A DNA stretch of 12,045 nt from DAOTTY01 sp964451095 (lineage in GTDB: Bacteria; Chloroflexota; Anaerolineae; Aggregatilineales; Phototrophicaceae), in contig CAYVGI010000146.1 of NCBI GenBank assembly GCA_964451095.1, positions 1-12,045 on the forward strand, written 5' to 3'. The notes below the pieces were generated by a model. That model saw nothing but the letters and a program-made list of their open reading frames with translations, was not told the origin of the DNA and did no database searches. Below are positions 6,623-12,045 of this stretch, in pieces. Numbering within the stretch: position 1 is the first letter of the stretch; every line of letters starts with the position of its first letter. Made by a program: the position numbers and the translations under genes.

Positions 6623-7246
6623 ATGAGCACGAGCAGCGATATTTACTGGATTGTTATCACGGGGGCAAACAACAGCGGGCAGACGACCTTCGTGCAAACG
6701 GCGGCAGAACGCGCCGCCTACCGCGACCGCCGTAACATGAGCCTGATCCCGCAGGCAGAGTACAACGCCGCCCGCGATGCCATGCAGTCGTGGAGCGCCC
6801 GCTTTCTCTCCACGGGCGACGAGGGCGACCCCACCGAGCGCGACATGATCGACCGCTACCAGAACAGCCTGCTTGTCGGCGAACTCACCGTCGACCGGGG
6901 CACCTACGTGTGCCTGTACGAGTCGTCGCCGTCCACGCGCTTTGACGCCAGTTGGGAGAGCTTGCAGTCCGGGTTGTTGGGCGTGGTCATCATGATGGAC
7001 AGCACCACGACCGAGACGTTTAACGAGGTACAGCGCGTCGTCGAGACGATCCAGGAGAGCGAAGTGCCGTACGTCGTCGCTGCGAACAAACAAGACCTGC
7101 CCGACGCCGTGCCCGCCGACGACATCCGCGTATTGCTGAACCTGCAAACGGTGCCCATCGTGCCGTGCATCGCCAACGAGCGCGACTCGGTCAAACAGGT
7201 GCTCATCACGCTGCTGCATCGGCTGCAAGCGTCCGCGTCGGCGTAG
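6623..7246 (+). CDS. Ras-like small GTPase-fold protein (COG2229/MglA-like) with degenerate nucleotide motifs
   Basis: A 207-residue single-domain protein with the layout of small prokaryotic Ras-like GTPases (COG2229/MglA group). G1 reads GANNSGQTT (14-22), where family members have GxxxxGK[ST]T: the P-loop lysine is Gln20. The switch II position, normally a GTPGQ-type or DxxG sequence followed by RF, reads E100-SSPSTRF. G4 is intact as NKQD (155-158), and an aliphatic strand GVVIMMDST (120-128) precedes it. Guanine recognition is thus kept, while phosphate binding and hydrolysis are probably weak or lost. I chose ATG 6623, since GGAGAG lies 6 nt upstream and the promoter at 6576-6581 would exclude the open codons from 6524. 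No roadblock partner gene is adjacent. The fold call is good; the role (signalling, polarity or other) is unknown. Confidence 0.78.
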   Translation: MSTSSDIYWIVITGANNSGQTTFVQTAAERAAYRDRRNMSLIPQAEYNAARDAMQSWSARFLSTGDEGDPTERDMIDRYQNSLLVGELTVDRGTYVCLYESSPSTRFDASWESLQSGLLGVVIMMDSTTTETFNEVQRVVETIQESEVPYVVAANKQDLPDAVPADDIRVLLNLQTVPIVPCIANERDSVKQVLITLLHRLQASASA

Positions 7247-7491
7247 CGTGCCAAACCCTACGCCGGGTCGTGTCCGTCGGCGGATAAATCCGTTTCAGTA
7301 GACCATGAAAGTGCTTGACCCCCATCCCCCGCCGCCTCCCCCCAGGTGCTAACGCTGCGCCACGGTGACGGGCAGAAAACCATACTCACAAAAAATCTAC
7401 TCCCCATAGGGGACTTAGGGCGGGGCACTGATTTGCAACGGTACTCCTGCGGCGCTTGCCCTACGCTGCGGCACGCTAACCAACGAACAAC
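7247..7491. other. non-coding stretch between GTPase-like gene and cobT promoter
   Basis: No gene seen. A short CGGAT-AA-ATCCG hairpin (7281-7292) followed by TTTC may end the GTPase-like transcript weakly, and TCCCC-ATA-GGGGA (7401-7413) is another small inverted repeat of unknown meaning. The cobT frame happens to stay open through part of this stretch, but promoter and ribosome-site positions place the start later. I could not assemble a cobalamin riboswitch here. Confidence 0.5.
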
Positions 7492-7519
7492 TTTGCACCG
7501 CTGTGTTTGGTGCTACAAT
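7492..7519 (+). promoter_or_regulatory. cobT promoter
   Basis: An extended -10 TGCTACAAT (7511-7519) lies 16 bp downstream of TTTGCA (7492-7497, 4 of 6 matches to TTGACA). Transcription would begin near 7526, leaving a leader of about 36 nt to the ATG at 7562. This is the strongest of the plus-strand promoters and fixes the choice of the cobT start. Confidence 0.6.
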
Positions 7520-7561
7520 AGCATGGTTAAAATACTGTTACGTTGCCCAGGAGTGCTGTGC

Positions 7562-8617
7562 ATGACCTTTAAAATGTCGATCACACCCAAGCTGCCCCCG
7601 GTCCCCCCGCTGGACATTGAGGCGCAACAGCACACGCTAGATCGGCAGGCGATGCTTGCCAAGCCCAAGGGTGCCCTGGGGCGGCTGGAGATTTTGTCTG
7701 TGCGGTTGGCGGGCATCACGGGCGATGTCAACTGGCTGCCCCACAACCCGGTCGTCATCGTGTGCGCGGGCGACCACGGTGTTGCCGAGCAGAACGTGAG
7801 TGTGTATCGGCGCAAGGCGACCAAACAAATGGTGATGAATGTGCTTAAGGGCGGCGCGGCAGTGAACATCATCGCGGCGCAGCACAACGCCCGTGTGGTC
7901 GTGGTAGACGCAGGCGTGGCGGGCATTTTACCCAAGCACGATATGCTCATTGCGGGCAAGGTCAACTACGGCACGGCGGATTTTAGTGCAGGTGCCGCCA
8001 TGACTCCAGGACAGGCAGACAAAGCGATCCAGCTAGGGTTAAAGGTTGCAACTGAGCAAATTGACGGGGGCGCGGGCATTTTGTTCGTCGGCGGGCTGGG
8101 CATCGGCAGTACAACCGCTGCCGCCGCTGTGACCGCTGCCATCACGGGTGCCTCCGCAGAGCAAGTGACCGGGCGCGGAACGGGCATCACTACAGAGCAG
8201 CTACAGCATAAAACACAAGTCGTTGACGACGCACTTGCGACGCACTTGCCCCTGGACGAAGATACCTTGCCCAAGCTGGGCGGCTATGAAATTGCAACCA
8301 TGGTGGGGGTTATCATTGGTGCAGCGGCGCGGCGGGTTCCTGTCGTGCTAGACGGCTACCCCTCGGCGGCGGCAGCGCTGGTGGCGGCATGCATCGACGC
8401 GAACGCCGTCAACTACTGTATTGCGGGGCACCGCACGGCGGAAAGCGGTCACGCGCTGGCACTGCAAACGCTGGGGCTAACGCCCGTTTTGGAACTGAGT
8501 ATGCGCCTGGGCGAGGGCACGGGTGCCATACTCGCGCTGCCGCTGATCGACGCGGCTATGCGTACCATGCAAAACATGGCAACGCTGGACGAAGCGGGCA
8601 TCTCGTTGATGAGGTAG
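7562..8617 (+). CDS. cobT: nicotinate-nucleotide-dimethylbenzimidazole phosphoribosyltransferase
   Basis: It transfers phosphoribose from nicotinate mononucleotide to 5,6-dimethylbenzimidazole (or another lower-ligand base), forming alpha-ribazole phosphate for the nucleotide loop of cobalamin. It is cytoplasmic. The protein has 351 residues, the family's usual length. Characteristic sequence includes KPKGALGRLE near the N-terminus, VCAGDHGVAEQNVS (D71-H72-G73), GGAAVN, GGLGIGSTTAAAAV, DGYPSAAAAL, and SMRLGEGTGAILAL, whose E318 matches the catalytic Glu317 of the Salmonella enzyme. ATG 7562 follows AGGAG with 8 nt spacing and sits 43 nt after the -10 box; an open frame reaching 7346 is not part of the protein. 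No other cobalamin gene is nearby, so the gene stands alone here, as is common where corrinoid salvage genes are dispersed. Confidence 0.95.
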   Translation: MTFKMSITPKLPPVPPLDIEAQQHTLDRQAMLAKPKGALGRLEILSVRLAGITGDVNWLPHNPVVIVCAGDHGVAEQNVSVYRRKATKQMVMNVLKGGAAVNIIAAQHNARVVVVDAGVAGILPKHDMLIAGKVNYGTADFSAGAAMTPGQADKAIQLGLKVATEQIDGGAGILFVGGLGIGSTTAAAAVTAAITGASAEQVTGRGTGITTEQLQHKTQVVDDALATHLPLDEDTLPKLGGYEIATMVGVIIGAAARRVPVVLDGYPSAAAALVAACIDANAVNYCIAGHRTAESGHALALQTLGLTPVLELSMRLGEGTGAILALPLIDAAMRTMQNMATLDEAGISLMR

Positions 8618-8626
8618 CGCCGCTAC
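8614..8626. repeat. palindrome spanning two convergent stop codons
   Basis: GTAGCG-C-CGCTAC is a perfect 6-bp inverted repeat containing the cobT stop (8615-8617) and the receiver gene stop (8623-8625). No T-run follows on either side, so as a terminator it would be weak. Part of the symmetry arises simply because TAG faces CTA. Confidence 0.35.
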
Positions 8627-9006
8627 ACTCCGGCGTGCGCTTGCAAGCTTGCTTCCAGCGCACTGAGGATGTCCCTGGGCATACATGGCTTTTGCACGGC
8701 ACCATCCGCCCGGATCCTGTCCATGTAGACGGGGTCGAGGATGCGGTCGTTGGCGCTGAACATGACGATGGCGATGTTCTCTGTTTCCCGGTCGTGCTTC
8801 AGGCGGTAACACAGGTCGCCGCCGCTCATCCCGGGCATATCATCGTCCAAAATCAACGCCGCCGGGCTGTGCTTTTCCACCAGTTCCAGGGCAGTGCTTG
8901 CATCCCCAGCGAGGATCGGTTCGTAGCCTGCACGCTGTAAGATGAGGTGCACAAGCTGCAAAAAGACCTGTTCATCATCTACCACCAGCACCTTCTGTTT
9001 TGCCAT
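8623..9006 (-). CDS. stand-alone receiver-domain response regulator
   Basis: A 127-residue protein made of one CheY-like receiver domain with no output domain. It would be phosphorylated by a histidine kinase and act through protein contacts. All key positions are canonical: acidic pair D10-D11, phospho-acceptor D54 in LILDDDMPGMSG, S84 in MFSA and K106 in QKP. The ATG at 9006 is preceded by GAGGA with about 10 nt spacing. No kinase gene is in the window. An extended -10 box (9135-9143, minus) and a terminator-like hairpin lie in its leader, suggesting attenuation. A second, atypical receiver lies upstream on the same strand (9181-9513). Confidence 0.9.
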   Translation of the reverse strand: MAKQKVLVVDDEQVFLQLVHLILQRAGYEPILAGDASTALELVEKHSPAALILDDDMPGMSGGDLCYRLKHDRETENIAIVMFSANDRILDPVYMDRIRADGAVQKPCMPRDILSALEASLQAHAGV

Positions 9007-9044
9007 GGGGTGTATATCCTCGCCATTTGGTTATTTCGTCTTGT

Positions 9045-9077
9045 ACAAAAGCCCGGCGGAACGCACGTTCCACCGGG
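9045..9077 (-). terminator. intrinsic terminator or leader attenuator between the two receiver genes
   Basis: Minus-strand arms 9077-9066 and 9063-9052 (CCCGGTGGAACG and CGTTCCGCCGGG) pair at 11 of 12 positions, with a tiny loop; they are followed by CTTTTGT. It fits a rho-independent terminator for the degenerate receiver gene that ends at 9181. It also lies downstream of a promoter candidate for the canonical receiver gene (9135-9143), so it could stop that transcript too. The U-run is short. Confidence 0.5.
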
Positions 9078-9100
9078 AGTGTTTGCACAGTATGGATTAT

Positions 9101-9119
9101 CCGCTGTGTTTTTCAGCGG
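9101..9119. repeat. second hairpin in the receiver-gene leader
   Basis: CCGCTG (9101-9106) and CAGCGG (9114-9119) form a perfect 6-bp stem with a 7-base loop. On the minus strand it lies between the -10 box at 9135-9143 and the terminator-like hairpin, so the leader RNA would carry two successive stems. Confidence 0.4.
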
Positions 9120-9134
9120 GCTTAATGTTTTGAA

Positions 9135-9143
9135 AGTATAGCA
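9135..9143 (-). promoter_or_regulatory. extended -10 promoter of the canonical receiver gene
   Basis: The minus strand reads TGCTATACT, the same extended -10 form seen before other genes here. No clear -35 lies at the proper distance. The transcript would start near 9128 and have a leader of roughly 120 nt before the ATG at 9006. Confidence 0.45.
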
Positions 9144-9180
9144 CCGAAACCGTAACGGCGGGATAAATAAGTCGTAAAAG

Positions 9181-9513
9181 TTAGGTGCTGGCGGAGGTAA
9201 TAACCCGCTTGAGGTCTTTAGCGGTGAACGGCTTCGGCAGCCATACATCCACTTGCGGCTCTTGCTGGGGGACAAAGCCATGGTTCGCGTCTAGCGCGAC
9301 GATGAGCGGGGTTACGGGGTTTGCATGGCGGATCGCAGTCATATTTTCCGGCGTAAACAGCCCGTGGGCGCGGTCTAGCATGACGATGTTCGGGTGGGCG
9401 CTGGAGATGTCCTCCAGGGTGTGCGCAACCGTCACGCGGATGCCCTCACGCTCCAACAGGAGCACGAGCATCTGGCGTATATCCGCGTCGGCTTCGGTTA
9501 TCGTTGCCCGCAT
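9181..9513 (-). CDS. degenerate receiver-domain (response-regulator-like) protein
   Basis: A 110-residue protein with the beta-alpha outline of a receiver domain. The N-terminal acidic site is present as E7 and D9 in TEADADIR. D47 in IVMLDRAHG takes the phospho-acceptor position, but the usual MPxxxG loop after it is replaced by RAHGLFTPE. The switch Ser/Thr of the fourth strand is missing (PLIVALDA), while the lysine of LPKPF near the C-terminus is kept. Phosphorylation may be altered or absent. The start is M at 9513; the frame is open to 9597, but those codons contain a plausible promoter and do not look like receiver sequence. No strong ribosome site is visible (GGGTG about 10 nt upstream). 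It is separated from the canonical receiver gene by a terminator-like hairpin. Confidence 0.72.
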   Translation of the reverse strand: MRATITEADADIRQMLVLLLEREGIRVTVAHTLEDISSAHPNIVMLDRAHGLFTPENMTAIRHANPVTPLIVALDANHGFVPQQEPQVDVWLPKPFTAKDLKRVITSAST

Positions 9514-9545
9514 CTGTTTGTTACACCCGTTTCGATAGTTGGTAT

Positions 9546-9575
9546 ATTCTAACCGGAATAATACACGCCAGTCAC
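9546..9575 (-). promoter_or_regulatory. possible promoter of the degenerate receiver gene
   Basis: On the minus strand GTGACT (9570-9575, 4 of 6) and TAGAAT (9546-9551, 5 of 6) are 18 bp apart. Transcription would start near 9539, about 26 nt before the ATG at 9513. This supports the shorter protein start. Confidence 0.4.
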
Positions 9576-9629
9576 GATTTACGCAATTCATGAGCACGTA
9601 GCACAGTCACTCAAGTTCGTTATAATACC

Positions 9630-10640
9630 TTAGAAGCGCAGATGCTCACACACCCGTGCCGTAAACGCCTCGGTAGAGACTGCGCTGTCCTCGAAGATAT
9701 CCGATGTGTGCAGCCCCTCCGTGAGGGTAGCCCGCACAGCATCTTCCACCACATTTGCCTCGCGGTGCATCTTCCAGTAGTGGCGCATGAGCATGGCAAC
9801 ACTGAGAATACTCGCCGTCGGGTTGGCGATGCCACGCCCGGCAATATCCGGGGCGGAGCCGTGCACAGGTTCGGCAATGGCAACCCCCTCACCCATGTTG
9901 ATGGACGGTGCTAACCCTAAACCGCCGCCCCACGCCGCCGCCATGTCGGATAGGATGTCCCCGTATAGGTTCGGCGTCAGGATAATGTCGTAGCGCGTGG
10001 GGTCTTTCACCATCCAGTAGGCGGCGGTGTCTACCAGCAGTTCGTCCGTTTCGATCTCCGGGTAGTTCGCGGCGACTTCCATCGCCACCCGGCGGAACAG
10101 CCCATCAGACTGCGGCAGCACATTTGCCTTGGTCACGATGGTAACTCTTTTGCGCCCGCTGGTAATCGCCAGGTCGTAGGCAAGCTCTGCCACACGCTGG
10201 GTTGCCCCGCGCGTGATGATCTTTTGGGCAACGATGCGGTTGCCTTTGTCTTCTCGCGTTTCTTTACCCACGTATAGGTCTTCGGTGTTCTCCCGCACCA
10301 CAACCAAGTCAACACCGGGGCGGGATGTGGGCACAGGCAGGTAGCGGGCAGGGCGCAGGTTCGCAAATGCTTGCAGCTCCCGGCGCAGGCGCACAATGGG
10401 CGACCGATAGCCGTTTACATGATAGGAGGGGGATGCCGCCGCCCCAAAGATGACCGCGCCAGCTTCGCGTGCCCGCTCGATCGTTTCTGTAGGCAGCGCC
10501 TCCCCCCCAGACTCAAATGTTTCCCAACCTGCTTCTGCTGTGGTAATTTCAATATGGGGGAGCACCGTTTTTAGCACTCGTATCGCCGCAGGGACAACCT
10601 CATGCCCAATTCCGTCTCCATGGATTACACAAACTTTCAT
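9630..10640 (-). CDS. isocitrate/isopropylmalate-family dehydrogenase, closest to homoisocitrate dehydrogenase
   Basis: An NAD(P)- and Mg2+-dependent beta-decarboxylating dehydrogenase, 336 residues, the family's usual length. Landmarks are HGDGIGHEV (7-15), the substrate arginine region RSPIVRLRRELQAFANLRPAR (starting at 79), RENTEDLYVG (116-125) with Y123, K171 in TKANVL, the metal ligands D228 and D232 in GDILSD, and HGSAPDIAG (260-268). The stretch AEAGWETFESGG and the SRPGVDLVVVRENTE block resemble, from memory, Thermus homoisocitrate dehydrogenase of the aminoadipate lysine pathway. NAD-isocitrate dehydrogenase or a tartrate/isopropylmalate enzyme remain possible, as no pathway neighbours are present. 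The ATG at 10640 follows GAGG with 9 nt spacing; an in-frame TTG at 10655 overlaps that ribosome site and is not used. No clear terminator follows the stop at 9630-9632. Confidence 0.88.
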   Translation of the reverse strand: MKVCVIHGDGIGHEVVPAAIRVLKTVLPHIEITTAEAGWETFESGGEALPTETIERAREAGAVIFGAAASPSYHVNGYRSPIVRLRRELQAFANLRPARYLPVPTSRPGVDLVVVRENTEDLYVGKETREDKGNRIVAQKIITRGATQRVAELAYDLAITSGRKRVTIVTKANVLPQSDGLFRRVAMEVAANYPEIETDELLVDTAAYWMVKDPTRYDIILTPNLYGDILSDMAAAWGGGLGLAPSINMGEGVAIAEPVHGSAPDIAGRGIANPTASILSVAMLMRHYWKMHREANVVEDAVRATLTEGLHTSDIFEDSAVSTEAFTARVCEHLRF

Positions 10641-10858
10641 GGTGCCCGTCCTCAATTGTCGCTAATATTGTAAATCAACCTTTAATAAGCTTATTGAGAA
10701 GTGTCTATTTCGCCTTAAAGCGACAGGCAGGACGTGGAAAAGTTATATATGGCTTGTGGCTCGTTATTTTGGCAGATTGCCGTGCTTTTGTCGAGAATTG
10801 TTCAAAATGGTGCAACAGCACACAGCAAAACACCCGCACCCAGTGGAAATTAATCATT
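10641..10858. promoter_or_regulatory. divergent intergenic region with AT-rich palindrome
   Basis: The stretch between the dehydrogenase and acetyltransferase genes is AT-rich compared with its flanks. A perfect 12-bp palindrome AATAAGCTTATT lies at 10684-10695. On the minus strand a TACAAT -10 candidate (10667-10672) serves the dehydrogenase, though its -35 is poor. On the plus side TTGCCG (10777-10782) is a loose -35 with no convincing -10. No gene is visible here. Confidence 0.35.
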
Positions 10859-11362
10859 ATGCAAACAAAAATCCCCGCCCTACAACCACCCGACCCGACG
10901 CTGCGCATCCGCCCGGTGCAGCAAAGCGACCTGGAACCGCTGCTGCGCACTGCCTGGGCAGATCGCTCCCGTGATGTGGGGCGCTGGCTGATGAGCCGCG
11001 TGCTGCGTAACCGCCAGGACGGGCGGGGCACGGCGGTGGTCGCGCTGGACGCGGGCAGCCGCATTATCGGCTATGGGCAGTTTACACGGTGGCCCCGCTG
11101 TGCGGAGATTAGCGATTTGTTCGTCTTGGAACAACACCGCTCACAGGGGTACGGCACGGCGATTATCCAAACGCTGATGCACGAGGCAGCACGCCTGGGT
11201 GCGTCTTGCGTGGAGATCGGCGCGGCGCAGAGCAACGTCGGGGCGGTGCGGCTGTATCATCGGCTTGGCTTCGAGGATCATCGGGAAATTACGATGAACA
11301 CGGGCGACGCCCGGCGCGAGCGTGTGATTTACATGAAGATTGTGCTACCACAGACAGGCTAG
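10859..11362 (+). CDS. GNAT-family N-acetyltransferase
   Basis: A 167-residue acetyl-CoA-dependent acyltransferase of the GNAT fold; the substrate cannot be told. The N-terminal strand LRIRPVQQSDLEPLL (15-29) is the usual GNAT opening. Motif A is SDLFVLEQHRSQGYGTAII, with the acetyl-CoA pyrophosphate loop R94-SQGYGT (94-100). Motif B is GAAQSNVGAVRLYHRLGFE (121-139), including the N-x-x-A-x-x-L-Y-x-x-x-G-F pattern common to the family. The ATG at 10859 is chosen because the domain begins just after it and the codons from 10694 do not look coding; the ribosome site (GGAA, 10 nt away) is weak. The RmlC-like gene starts 73 nt downstream on the same strand and may be cotranscribed. Confidence 0.87.
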   Translation: MQTKIPALQPPDPTLRIRPVQQSDLEPLLRTAWADRSRDVGRWLMSRVLRNRQDGRGTAVVALDAGSRIIGYGQFTRWPRCAEISDLFVLEQHRSQGYGTAIIQTLMHEAARLGASCVEIGAAQSNVGAVRLYHRLGFEDHREITMNTGDARRERVIYMKIVLPQTG

Positions 11363-11435
11363 CCCGTTGCTGTGCTTGCCTTTAGAATGCGGGCGCGCGT
11401 TTTACGGATTTGCAATCGCTACGGATGGAGACCCC

Positions 11436-11996
11436 ATGACCGACACCACCGCCCCCTCACCGCTTGTCGCCTTTGGCACCATCGCCGATGTGTACACCGT
11501 GCCGATTCGGGTGTTTGGCGACGACCGTGGCACCTTCTGCGAGAGCTTCCGCTGGGAGTGGTTCCCGTTTGTAGACTGGACTGATATGCAGATGAACCGC
11601 TCTGTGAGCAAGGCGGGGGTGCTGCGCGGGCTGCACTATCACCTGAACCAGATTGACTACTGGTTCCTGATGGCGGGCAAAATCCGTGTGGGGCTGGCAG
11701 ACCTGCGCCCCGGCTCGCCCACGTACAAGGTGGGTGCGACGCTGGAGATGGACGCAGATGAACCCGTTGGGCTGTACATTCCCATCGGCGTTGCCCACGG
11801 CTTTTACGCCCATACAGACATCATCCTGACGTATGTGGTGAACCAGTACTACAACGGCGGCGTAGACGAGCGCGGTGTCGCCTGGGATGACCCGGCGTTT
11901 GGTGTGCGCTGGGGCGTAGACGCGCCGATTCTCTCCGGGCGTGACCAGCAAAACCGCCGCCTTGCGGACATCCCCGCCGATGAACTGCCTCGCTAG
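11436..11996 (+). CDS. RmlC-like dTDP-sugar 3,5-epimerase family protein, divergent
   Basis: A 186-residue cupin-fold protein of the RmlC family (dTDP-4-dehydrorhamnose 3,5-epimerase; sugar-nucleotide precursors of surface polysaccharide). Matching features are DDRGTFCESF (29-38), the MNRSVSKAGVLRGLHY run ending at 68 with the catalytic His67, DLRPGSPTY (89-97), IPIGVAHGF (115-123) with H121, Y133 in the strand before QYY, and WDDP (150-153). The usual GKLVR segment after RGLHYQ is replaced by QIDYWF, so a lysine and an arginine normally present there are missing and the usual Gln is His69. Substrate may therefore differ from the classical one. No rmlA, rmlB or rmlD is nearby. The ATG at 11436 follows GGAG with 5 nt spacing. 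The family is clear; classical RmlC activity is less so. Confidence 0.82.
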   Translation: MTDTTAPSPLVAFGTIADVYTVPIRVFGDDRGTFCESFRWEWFPFVDWTDMQMNRSVSKAGVLRGLHYHLNQIDYWFLMAGKIRVGLADLRPGSPTYKVGATLEMDADEPVGLYIPIGVAHGFYAHTDIILTYVVNQYYNGGVDERGVAWDDPAFGVRWGVDAPILSGRDQQNRRLADIPADELPR

Positions 11997-12045
11997 TGCA
12001 GGTTCGGAGCTAAATTGTTGAGAATAGGCTCGGTGTCAAAATAAG

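Noticed and set aside
6602..7228. 208-codon open frame on the minus strand
   Set aside because: It mirrors the GTPase-like gene, which has a good start, promoter and NKQD motif; the mirror frame has none of these.
7247..7561. Cobalamin riboswitch upstream of cobT
   Set aside because: A piece reading GCGCCACGGTGACGGGCAG at about 7357 recalls B12-box vocabulary, but I could not assemble the conserved core or a consistent fold, and it lies upstream of the likely cobT promoter (7492-7519), so it would not be in the transcript.
7346..7561. N-terminal extension of cobT from an upstream ATG at 7346
   Set aside because: The added 72 codons match nothing in the CobT family, contain the promoter, and the ATG at 7562 has a good AGGAG ribosome site and gives the normal protein length.
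9621..9626. Perfect TATAAT on the plus strand
   Set aside because: No -35 lies at a useful distance and the only thing downstream is the antisense 3' end of the dehydrogenase gene. Its minus-strand reading (TATTAT at 9627-9622) might serve the degenerate receiver gene, but the 9546-9575 candidate is better placed.
1..12045. CRISPR array, tRNA, rRNA or insertion sequence
   Set aside because: No regularly spaced direct repeats, cloverleaf-like sequence, rRNA-like stretch, transposase motif or terminal inverted repeats were seen on either strand by eye.

Overview
The window is 12 kb of GC-rich, gene-dense bacterial chromosome with no rRNA, tRNA, CRISPR array, insertion sequence or phage gene visible. 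The combination of a TPR-TIR protein, a small Ras-like GTPase relative, lone receiver proteins, a homoisocitrate/isocitrate-type dehydrogenase, a lone cobT and a CNNM-type membrane protein would fit an environmental Chloroflexota (Anaerolineae-like) genome. That placement is inference from gene content and style; nothing in the window proves it.

Layout: (1) 1-2056, minus strand: a large Type IIG (Eco57I-like) restriction-modification protein, cut off by the window start before its C-terminus. Its last ~300 visible bases are clearly poorer in GC than the rest. (2) 2057-2236: a divergent regulatory region with a good sigma70-type promoter for the R-M gene, an extended -10 promoter for the opposite gene, and a near-identical 14-bp element next to each -10 box. 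(3) 2237-4356, plus strand: a two-gene overlapping unit, a CNNM/DUF21-CBS membrane protein and a membrane-anchored endonuclease/exonuclease/phosphatase-fold protein. (4) 4464-6031, plus: a second overlapping unit, a TPR-TIR protein and an AlkA-like DNA glycosylase. (5) 6032-6487, minus: a small ParB-domain-like protein, ending base-to-base against the glycosylase. (6) 6623-7246, plus: a Ras-like GTPase-fold protein whose P-loop lysine and switch II motif are lost. (7) 7562-8617, plus: cobT, for activation of the lower ligand in cobalamin assembly. (8) 8623-9513, minus: two stand-alone receiver proteins, the first canonical and the second degenerate, with a terminator-like hairpin between them. 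(9) 9630-10640, minus: a beta-decarboxylating dehydrogenase close to homoisocitrate dehydrogenase. (10) 10859-11996, plus: a GNAT acetyltransferase and a divergent RmlC-like epimerase.

How they fit together: most are single housekeeping or accessory genes with their own promoters, several sharing the extended -10 form TGCTAnnnT. The part most likely to hold an unusual system is 1-6031. There an R-M enzyme, a TIR protein that keeps the likely NADase glutamate, and a DNA glycosylase translationally coupled to the TIR gene lie close together. A defence role for the TIR-glycosylase pair is a hypothesis from architecture only.
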